A stretch of DNA of 42,617 nucleotides from a virus. The DNA lies in IMG/VR virus record IMGVR_UViG_3300048793_000048, positions 1 to 42,617 of that record, one strand, 5' to 3'. How positions within the stretch are numbered: the stretch's first letter is position 1; each line of letters opens with the position of its first letter. This document shows, piece after piece, positions 31,911-36,960 of this stretch. Position numbers and translations under genes: made by a program. A model generated the notes under the pieces. That model saw only the letters and a list, made by a program, of their open reading frames with translations. It was not told where the DNA came from and made no database searches.

Positions 31911-32155
31911 CGCGCCGCGCGTGGACAATCCTCGGTGCAGGATGCGCAGCGCTCGCACTCGCGCTCGCACTGGGCCCGAGCGACGTGCCGGCACACAGTG
32001 AGTCTTGGCACGATGGCTACACCTATGGCAGGTCTATCCTGCACTCACACGACCCGCTAGGTAGTGTGCGGTGCCTTCCATCTCAGATATATCTGCCCAG
32101 GGGCGATAACGCGGCACAGTACATCATCGGATGCAATGCGGGAATGGTGCCATGA
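31907..32155 (+). CDS. Small exported protein, tandem paralogue 1
   Basis: 82 aa. A signal peptide is visible: MTRRAWTILGAGCAALALAL followed by the cleavage region SDVPAHS. The mature part (about 50 aa) contains SWHDGYTYGRS, one Cys (SVRCLPSQI) and ends YIIGCNAGMVP. The first 31 residues are identical to those of the next gene, with only synonymous DNA changes. The shared GY...GCxAG frame with two Cys suggests a small secreted fold. Function unknown. Confidence 0.75.
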   Translation: MTRRAWTILGAGCAALALALALGPSDVPAHSESWHDGYTYGRSILHSHDPLGSVRCLPSQIYLPRGDNAAQYIIGCNAGMVP

Positions 32156-32430
32156 CGCGCCGCGCGTGGACAATCCTCGGCGCGGGATGCGCAGCGCTCG
32201 CGCTCGCACTCGCACTGGGCCCGAGCGACGTGCCGGCACACTCGCGAGCATGGCAGCTCGGCTACCAGTCGGCGAGCCTGCCATTCGTGCAGAATGCGAC
32301 GCCAGGACAGGCCCGCTTCGAGCTGTGCAATGGAAACGTATTCACCTATCCAGTACAGCCCGTAAGCATCCAATTCGACAACCAATGGGTGCTCGGATGC
32401 GTTGCCGGGCTTTCACACTTTCACTCTTGA
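32152..32430 (+). CDS. Small exported protein, tandem paralogue 2
   Basis: 92 aa. Same signal peptide as the preceding gene (MTRRAWTILGAGCAALALAL), then a different mature part: RAWQLGYQSASLPFVQN, FELCNGNVFTYPVQPVSIQF and NQWVLGCVAGLSHFHS. The conserved WxxGY, Cys and GCxAG positions show common descent. Its ATG overlaps the first gene's stop (ATGA). Secreted or surface-bound during infection; possible superinfection or host-surface role. Confidence 0.75.
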   Translation: MTRRAWTILGAGCAALALALALGPSDVPAHSRAWQLGYQSASLPFVQNATPGQARFELCNGNVFTYPVQPVSIQFDNQWVLGCVAGLSHFHS

Positions 32431-32434
32431 CGCC

Positions 32435-32449
32435 GTGGCACATTGCCAC
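32435..32449 (+). other. Short hairpin upstream of clamp-like gene
   Basis: GTGGCA-CAT-TGCCAC, a 6-bp stem, lies 56 nt upstream of the ATG at 32506, after the preceding stop. A weak terminator or regulatory hairpin. Confidence 0.3.
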
Positions 32450-32505
32450 TACGCTTAGACCTAATCCCATTCACCAACCACCAAACAACAAGGAGACATA
32501 CACCC

Positions 32506-33090
32506 ATGAAACTCTCACCGAAGGACATGCGGGCCATCCGTGCAGTCGCGACTGTCGCCAGTCCCGACAAGGCTCGACCGATTCTGTGCGGCGTGCGCAT
32601 CCAACCACGCGACGGAGGGTCGACCATCGTCGCGACCGATTCGTACCGCCTGGCATGGATGGACATTGACGAGCCGACCGACATGGAGATCATCGTCGGA
32701 CCCGATCAGGTCAAGGCAATGAAAGCCATCTCGGGACCAAAGGCGGAATTGCCCGCCACCATCGAGATGGTGCCGGACGTGAGCGCGCTCACCTGGCTCG
32801 GCGGCTCGTGCGAGGATGATGGTTTCTACGACGGCATGTTCCCCGACTGGCGCCAGCTCGTTCCATCGAAGTTCCCCGACAGTCTGACGCAGTCGGACGT
32901 CAACGGGGTCGCGGCGTTCAATCCGTTCTACCTCGCCGGACTCGCAACGGCCGCGAAGGTACTACTGATCGACAATACGACGAGCGTGCGAGTGTTCTTT
33001 ACCGACGCGAGAAGGCCCGCCTATTTCCGCATCGTGAGCCACGAGGCGGGAACATTCAATTACCTACTCATGCCAGTGCGCGTCCAATAG
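32506..33090 (+). CDS. Miniature sliding clamp (DnaN)-like protein
   Basis: 194 aa, against about 370 for bacterial beta clamps. AAGGAG precedes the ATG. Recognisable segments: DKARPILCGVRIQPRDGGST followed by IVATDSYRLAW (the clamp ATDxxRLA motif), a short domain ending MFPDWRQLVPSKFP (compare FPDYRRVLP), then FNPFYLAGLATAAKVLL and YLLMPVRVQ, the C-terminal end of domain III. Thus one domain II and the end of domain III seem fused, with domain I missing. It may form a smaller ring, or act on host polymerase or clamp. The function is inferred from these motifs. Confidence 0.7.
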   Translation: MKLSPKDMRAIRAVATVASPDKARPILCGVRIQPRDGGSTIVATDSYRLAWMDIDEPTDMEIIVGPDQVKAMKAISGPKAELPATIEMVPDVSALTWLGGSCEDDGFYDGMFPDWRQLVPSKFPDSLTQSDVNGVAAFNPFYLAGLATAAKVLLIDNTTSVRVFFTDARRPAYFRIVSHEAGTFNYLLMPVRVQ

Positions 33091-33095
33091 GGACC

Positions 33096-33153
33096 GGCGC
33101 TACGGCGCCGTGGGCTGCTCGCATTGCGAGCGGTCGACGGAGCCGTAGGGCTC
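33096..33153 (+). promoter_or_regulatory. Three-hairpin leader before 33170 gene
   Basis: Consecutive short stems GGCGC-TACG-GCGCC (33096-33109), GCTCGC-ATT-GCGAGC (33117-33131) and GAGCC-GTAG-GGCTC (33140-33153), then AAAGGTAGG and ATG at 33170. The first stem resembles the one in the 74-nt leader. Confidence 0.5.
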
Positions 33154-33169
33154 AGAAAGGTAGGTCACA

Positions 33170-33550
33170 ATGACTGACACAATCAACACGCCGACCGAGC
33201 TCGGCGATGCAATGCGCAATGGGGTTGAGGTGCAACGCCACGACCGCGAGGAGCATAAAGTCATCGAGATCCGCCGCGGGAATGGGCCAATTGTGAAGGA
33301 GCCAAACCCCTACTACGCGGGGCACACTTACAAGGTCCCCGTGATCTATGTGCTTGATGATGGCACCGAAGAGGAGACGCGCGAGACGTGTCGACTCTTG
33401 CGCGATGCCAAGGCTTTCGACGCGACCCTACCTTGTGCGCCACGCAATCCAATGAAGCTCCGTTGGATGACGCTGCACACGCGCAATGGCGGCGATGGTG
33501 AGCGGCTAACGTGGATGTCCGAGACGAGTTTCTACATCGGACCATCATGA
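33170..33550 (+). CDS. Hypothetical early protein
   Basis: 126 aa. MTDTINTPTELGDAMRNGVE, then EVQRHDREEHKVIEIRRGNG, VPVIYVLDDGTEEETRETCR and MKLRWMTLHTRNGGDGERLT. The VIYVLDDGTEEETRE region resembles a small beta-barrel. No catalytic motif is recognised. It is preceded by structured leader RNA and overlaps the next gene (ATGA). Confidence 0.65.
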   Translation: MTDTINTPTELGDAMRNGVEVQRHDREEHKVIEIRRGNGPIVKEPNPYYAGHTYKVPVIYVLDDGTEEETRETCRLLRDAKAFDATLPCAPRNPMKLRWMTLHTRNGGDGERLTWMSETSFYIGPS

Positions 33551-33726
33551 CAACCCGCCCCACGATCCGCATTCGAGCCACGACCTATCGACGCGAGGCG
33601 GGTTGGCTGATCTTCGGCGTCAATGCTCGCGGGCAACGGGTCTCGATCTTCACGCCATCGACGTTCGATGAAGCCAGCCGCATTGCCACCGCTGAGCGTG
33701 AGGGCGTCGAATGGACGTTCGCATGA
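33547..33726 (+). CDS. Small hypothetical protein
   Basis: 59 aa: MTTRPTIRIRATTYRREAGW, then LIFGVNARGQRVSIFTPSTF and DEASRIATAEREGVEWTFA. This is a compact strand-strand-helix pattern. The first 14 bases of its coding sequence (ATGACAACCCGCCC) recur at the start of the next gene. Overlaps the next gene (ATGA). Function unknown. Confidence 0.65.
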   Translation: MTTRPTIRIRATTYRREAGWLIFGVNARGQRVSIFTPSTFDEASRIATAEREGVEWTFA

Positions 33727-34670
33727 CAACCCGCCCAACAACCCTCACCGCGATGGTCGGTCAGACAAAGGCAAGAGAGCAACTAAGGATCACCATCGCC
33801 GGCGCAGAAATACGCGGCACCGATCCGCCGCACGTGCTGCTGACCGGGCCCGCGGGCTACGGCAAGACAACCCTCGCCGGCATCGTCGCGCATACCAGGG
33901 ACGGCAAGCTGCACACGCTGAGCGGGCCGTCGACCACGAAGCCGAAGGACATCGTCGGCGTGCTTATGACGCTCGAGGATGGCGACGTGGTGTTCATCGA
34001 CGAGGTGCATAGGGTCGGAAAGACCGTCCAAGAGACGCTCTATGAAGCAATGGAGGATCGTAAGATATCCATGACGCTCGGAAGCGGGAATGGGGCAAAG
34101 GCGGCCACGTTCGACCTCGCGCATTTCGTACTCATAGGCGCGACGACCGACGCCGGCAAGCTGACCGGCCCGTTCCGCGACCGATTCGGGTTGAAGGTCA
34201 ACCTCGAGCCGTACAGCGTGTACGAGCTGCAGGCAATCGTGCTGCGCCACTGGACGCTCGACGTGGCGCAAGGATGGAACGGCGAGCGGGCCGCGCTCGA
34301 GGTGGCGCGACGGTCCAAGGGCGTGCCACGAGTCGCGCTGCACCTCGCTGACCGCGTGCTCGACTACCAGGCGGTCACGGGGGACGACGGCAGCGTGACG
34401 CCGGGACTCGTGACCGAGGCGCTGACCGCGTTCGGCATAGGCCCCGAGGGGCTCAACGAGGTGGACTTGCGCTACCTGTCAACGCTCGTCAACACATTTG
34501 GGTGCAGGTGGACCGGGATCGACGCACTCGCGTCCACCATGGACGTCGCGAAGGACACACTGGTCGCCGAGCACGAGGGCAATTTGATACGGTCGGGCTA
34601 TCTCATTCGATCAGGACAGGGCCGACAGGTGACGCCAAAGGGTATCGCACTGGTGAGGGGACGTGCATGA
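33723..34670 (+). CDS. ruvB: RuvB-like Holliday-junction AAA+ ATPase
   Basis: 315 aa. Walker A GPAGYGKTTLA at residues 42-52 and Walker B VVFIDEVHRV with D93/E94. Then KTVQETLYEAMEDRKISMTL (RuvB EExLYPAMEDxx), IGATTDAGKL (sensor 1) and PFRDRFGLKV, where the Arg acts as the finger. The C-terminus has the winged-helix TLVAEHEGNLIRSGYLIRSG and GRQVTPKGIAL. RuvB drives branch migration with RuvA, which is not encoded here. It could use host RuvA, or help the clamp-like protein as a loader, since RuvB and clamp loaders share the AAA+ class. Starts by ATGA overlap. Confidence 0.88.
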   Translation: MTTRPTTLTAMVGQTKAREQLRITIAGAEIRGTDPPHVLLTGPAGYGKTTLAGIVAHTRDGKLHTLSGPSTTKPKDIVGVLMTLEDGDVVFIDEVHRVGKTVQETLYEAMEDRKISMTLGSGNGAKAATFDLAHFVLIGATTDAGKLTGPFRDRFGLKVNLEPYSVYELQAIVLRHWTLDVAQGWNGERAALEVARRSKGVPRVALHLADRVLDYQAVTGDDGSVTPGLVTEALTAFGIGPEGLNEVDLRYLSTLVNTFGCRWTGIDALASTMDVAKDTLVAEHEGNLIRSGYLIRSGQGRQVTPKGIALVRGRA

Positions 34671-34909
34671 TGAACAAGATCATTCGCTCAAAGCCATTCT
34701 ACAAAGGCGCACTGACACTCGAGTCGACTCAAACGCACATGACCGACTACCTCGATCTCAAGCAAGTCGCGGCCAAGCTGGGCCTCACCTATGGCACGCT
34801 GCGCAATCGAACCGACCTCCCCGCGCCCGACGTGGTATTGGGCAAGTCGAGAGGCTGGACGGCAGAGACTATCGACCAGTGGATCCAGGAGCGACGCAAG
34901 CCCGACTGA
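34667..34909 (+). CDS. Small HTH (excisionase-like) DNA-binding protein
   Basis: 80 aa from an ATG overlapping the RuvB-like stop (ATGATGA). Residues about 28-75 fit an HTH_17/AlpA type fold: DYLDLKQVAAKLGLTYGTLR, PDVVLGKSRGWTAETIDQWI and QERRKPD, with the recognition helix LTYGTLRNR and the GWTAETIDQW tail typical of excisionases and small regulators. No integrase is present in the window, so excision is unlikely. A transcription or replication regulator is more plausible. Confidence 0.7.
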   Translation: MMNKIIRSKPFYKGALTLESTQTHMTDYLDLKQVAAKLGLTYGTLRNRTDLPAPDVVLGKSRGWTAETIDQWIQERRKPD

Positions 34910-34921
34910 GAATCATTCTCA
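34907..34921 (+). promoter_or_regulatory. Fur/Zur-like 7-1-7 operator overlapping whiB -35
   Basis: TGAGAATCATTCTCA is a perfect 7-1-7 palindrome like Fur-family boxes (TGATAATnATTATCA; actinobacterial Zur boxes resemble TGAAAATnATTTTCA). Its end overlaps TTCTCA (34916-34921), a -35 box spaced 17 nt from TATGTT at 34939-34944, which lies 6 nt before the whiB ATG. A second palindrome, CATATC-T-GATATG, is at 34930-34942. A related site is at 36545-36559. Confidence 0.6.
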
Positions 34922-34950
34922 ACTTATCTCATATCTGATATGTTGTCACC

Positions 34951-35442
34951 ATGGACGCATGGCAGGATCGCGCGCTCTGTCGGGGGCGCGGCGACCTCAC
35001 CTTCAACCCCGAGCGCGAGCAGGAATGCAAGGCCCTTTGCAGCCAGTGCCCCGTCCGCCTCGAGTGCCTGCAGGCGGGCGTCGAGCGACAGGCCGCCGAG
35101 GGGATCTGGGGAGGGTTGAACTTCGCCGAGCGCCTCGTGCGGTGCCCGATCTGCCTCGACCCCAAGCCACCGAGCGCGCTCGGCTGCAGCCTTTCCCATG
35201 AGCTCCGCACGATCGCGTTCCAGCTCGAGCGGGAATGGAGTGGGGACGAGGACTACTCCGTCACCCGTAGGACCGTGATCCACGCTCGCACCAATCCCGA
35301 CTGCCTGGTCCCCCATGGACGCCACCATGGTACCGCAGCCGGCTACGTGAAGGGGTGCCGGTGTCGCGAAGGGCTCGAGCTGCTGCAGATGGCCCGAGGG
35401 ACCGTGCCGGCGACTCGTCGACGGTCCTGCCGACTGCGATGA
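34951..35442 (+). CDS. WhiB-family iron-sulfur regulator
   Basis: 163 aa. Cluster ligands C10, C30, C33 and C39 give the CxxC-x5-C pattern (ALCSQCPVRLECLQAGVE), with an extra C26. GIWGG at 51-55 is the family's turn before the basic region. Beyond the ordinary WhiB length is a C-terminal part with CPICLDPKPPSALGCS and HGTAAGYVKGCRCREGLELL, like the HGTxxGYxxGCRC motif of actinophage HNH-type proteins. WhiB proteins occur only in actinobacteria and their phages. It should bind an [4Fe-4S] cluster and partner a sigma factor or DNA, redirecting host or phage transcription. TATGTT lies 6 nt before the ATG (leaderless). Confidence 0.9.
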   Translation: MDAWQDRALCRGRGDLTFNPEREQECKALCSQCPVRLECLQAGVERQAAEGIWGGLNFAERLVRCPICLDPKPPSALGCSLSHELRTIAFQLEREWSGDEDYSVTRRTVIHARTNPDCLVPHGRHHGTAAGYVKGCRCREGLELLQMARGTVPATRRRSCRLR

Positions 35443-35446
35443 CTCA

Positions 35447-36022
35447 ATGATTGACGCCGGCGGTACCTGCATGACGTGCAAGACCTCGATCCTGACGCAC
35501 CCGACCCTCCGGTGCCCCTGGTGCGGCACGGTCGGATGGGCGGCCGAGGCTCGAAAGCTCTCACTGGACCCCGCCACAAGCCCCGCCGAGGTCATAGAAG
35601 GCTGTCGGGGGCGCCTAGCACAGCTCGACGCGGAGAAACGCTCCGTGAAGGCGCTGAGGGCCGCTGCAGCCCGTGAGATCATGGCGCGGGACGACCGCGA
35701 CGAGATCATCGCCCGCCTCTTCAAGAAGCAAGGACATCTCGTCGAGCAGTGGGCGACCGAGCGCACCGCCGCCGCCTGCAGGCGCGGCCATGCCCGGTCG
35801 GAGTTCGGCTACAAGCGGAGCCAGCGTCCGTATGCCCAGTGGGGCTGCCGGGAATGCGACCGGCTCGACAACCCCGCCGACGTCAGACACCTCGCCGAGA
35901 CGACAGGGAGGGGGCTCAAGTGGGCAAGGTGCCAGATTCGCGAGCGCCCTGACCCCGAGGTGCCGAACCTCCTCGGTCCGCTCCCCCTGGCCCCTGGGGC
36001 GCACGAGCCTCCGACCGCCTGA
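35447..36022 (+). CDS. Zinc-finger protein
   Basis: 191 aa. The N-terminus has CxxC-x11-CxxC at C8, C11, C23 and C26 (GTCMTCKTS ... RCPWCG). A helical middle (IEGCRGRLAQLDAEKRSVKA, KALRAAAAREIMARDDRDEI) leads to a second Cys/His cluster (ACRRGHARSEFGYKRSQRPY ... WGCRECDRLDNPAD). This H..C..C arrangement recalls HNH-related zinc fingers. The C-terminus is Pro-rich. It starts 4 nt after the WhiB stop, so it is co-transcribed. Function is likely DNA or RNA binding. Confidence 0.72.
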   Translation: MIDAGGTCMTCKTSILTHPTLRCPWCGTVGWAAEARKLSLDPATSPAEVIEGCRGRLAQLDAEKRSVKALRAAAAREIMARDDRDEIIARLFKKQGHLVEQWATERTAAACRRGHARSEFGYKRSQRPYAQWGCRECDRLDNPADVRHLAETTGRGLKWARCQIRERPDPEVPNLLGPLPLAPGAHEPPTA

Positions 36023-36209
36023 CGTAGCGCCCGCGGTCGCGCTCGCCCATCTCGTCGACCGCCTCGAGCCGAACCTCGTCGACCGCCCCGCGCGTCGCCT
36101 CGATCAAGGTGAGGATCTCATCGCAGGTGAGGGCGCGCTCCAATGCCGGCGCCTTGGCGAGCTTCGCCAGGTCCGTCGCGATGGCGTACTTGAGGCTGAA
36201 CTCGCTCAT
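35916..36209 (-). CDS. Hypothetical small leftward protein
   Basis: 97 aa. The first about 60 residues look genuine (MSEFSLKYAIATDLAKLAKA, ALTCDEILTLIEATRGAVDE and VRLEAVDEMGERDRGRYV), with a helical TCDEILTLIEATR pattern. The last 35 codons overlap the 3' end of the rightward zinc-finger gene (107 nt), and their sequence is Gly/Arg/Ser-rich. A real gene with an overlapping tail, or an extended tail from stop loss, are both possible. It follows the next gene closely (TAGATG). Confidence 0.5.
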   Translation of the reverse strand: MSEFSLKYAIATDLAKLAKAPALERALTCDEILTLIEATRGAVDEVRLEAVDEMGERDRGRYVRRSEARAPQGPGGADRGGSAPRGQGARESGTLPT

Positions 36210-36213
36210 CTAG

Positions 36214-36504
36214 TCACGATCGGCGTGTCGGCCATGTGATCGAGCGCGGTCCGTAGCGAACCGCCAGGATGGACGTCAGTGGACCGAATATTGTTTGAGC
36301 GTTGAGCTCTGCGTCCCGCTCGTCGAACCGGAACCCGGTTGATGGGATCGTCGTCTTGTCCTGACCGCCGCCGAAGATCAGATCGTCGGTCGGACCATCC
36401 ATGAACTCATAGGCATCGGTGTCGAAGGTGCCGGGGACGACAGCGTGCCAGCCGTCCGCCAGCAGCGCCGCCCGCACCTTGTCGGTGTTGATTCGTAGGG
36501 ACAT
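36214..36504 (-). CDS. Hypothetical leftward protein
   Basis: 96 aa. MSLRINTDKVRAALLADGWH, then VVPGTFDTDAYEFMDGPTDD and LIFGGGQDKTTIPSTGFRFD. A mixed alpha/beta pattern with several acidic residues (DAYEF, DERDAELNA). A TAGGGT box lies 6 nt before the ATG, which would be leaderless. Between it and the WhiB genes the two operons converge. Function not recognised. Confidence 0.65.
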   Translation of the reverse strand: MSLRINTDKVRAALLADGWHAVVPGTFDTDAYEFMDGPTDDLIFGGGQDKTTIPSTGFRFDERDAELNAQTIFGPLTSILAVRYGPRSITWPTRRS

Positions 36505-36510
36505 GCCGCG

Positions 36511-36516
36511 ACCCTA
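36511..36516 (-). promoter_or_regulatory. -10 box of leftward gene at 36504 (leaderless)
   Basis: TAGGGT on the minus strand, then 6 nt and ATG. No consensus -35. The Fur-like site TGAGACTCATTCTCA at 36545-36559 lies just upstream. Confidence 0.5.
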
Positions 36517-36544
36517 CTGCCTGGATCGGTGAAGGTGGGGGATA

Positions 36545-36559
36545 TGAGACTCATTCTCA
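36545..36559. promoter_or_regulatory. Second Fur/Zur-like site
   Basis: TGAGACTCATTCTCA differs by one base from the palindrome at 34907-34921 and lies 41-55 nt upstream of the leftward gene at 36504. GATATGAG adjoins it; its complement CTCATATC is near the first site as well. Confidence 0.5.
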
Positions 36560-36626
36560 TTTTGGCGATTCCCGTTATCACCATGTCCCACTAGTTCTAC
36601 TTGCACCGTCACAACCGGCATGCTAG

Positions 36627-36667
36627 AATTCTCAGCCTTAGCTCTCCGAGCGCGGCTGAGAATTTTT
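36627..36667 (+). terminator. Intrinsic terminator-like hairpin with U-tract
   Basis: Arms AATTCTCAGCC (36627-36637) and GGCTGAGAATT (36654-36664) pair perfectly (11 bp), with an inner GCTC-TCC-GAGC stem in the loop, followed by TTTTT. In the plus direction it is a classic intrinsic terminator, yet no rightward gene ends nearby. The arms also contain ATTCTCA/TGAGAAT half-sites like the Fur-like palindromes. Confidence 0.55.
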
Positions 36668-36722
36668 CGCATTCATGCTCACGAGCCTTTGACGACCGAT
36701 CGAGGCCTTCCTCGCACTCCCT

Positions 36723-36920
36723 CAATCCCTTGCAAATATCGGCTTTTTGCGATTATGCCACCTCAATCCCTTGCAAATATCGGCTTTCTGAGGTCGTGAT
36801 AAGCCAATCCCTTGCAAATATCGGCTTTCTCTTCCATCGTGGCACCTCCGTGATAAAGCCGTGATAAAGCATCCCCGAAAACGCCCCGTGATAAGCCAAT
36901 CCCTTGCAAATATCGGCTTT
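36723..36920. repeat. Iteron array, candidate replication origin
   Basis: Four identical 24-bp copies beginning CAATCCCTTGC and ending ATCGGCTTT: 36723-36746, 36764-36787, 36805-36828 and 36897-36920. The first three are exactly 41 bp apart. GTGATAA(A)GC occurs between them at 36796-36804, 36850-36859, 36861-36870 and 36888-36896. The region is AT-richer than the rest and lies just beyond the primase-helicase gene, as in iteron origins. No gene lies in 36505-36960. Confidence 0.75.
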
Positions 36921-36960
36921 TTGCTCCCCCACCCCTGTCCGGATGATAAAGCGTGAGGAC

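Noticed and set aside
36723-36920. Evenly spaced 24-bp repeats as a CRISPR array
   Set aside because: Only four copies with 17-nt gaps and one 68-nt gap; gaps are short and carry their own repeated GTGATAAGC; no cas genes. Iterons explain it better.
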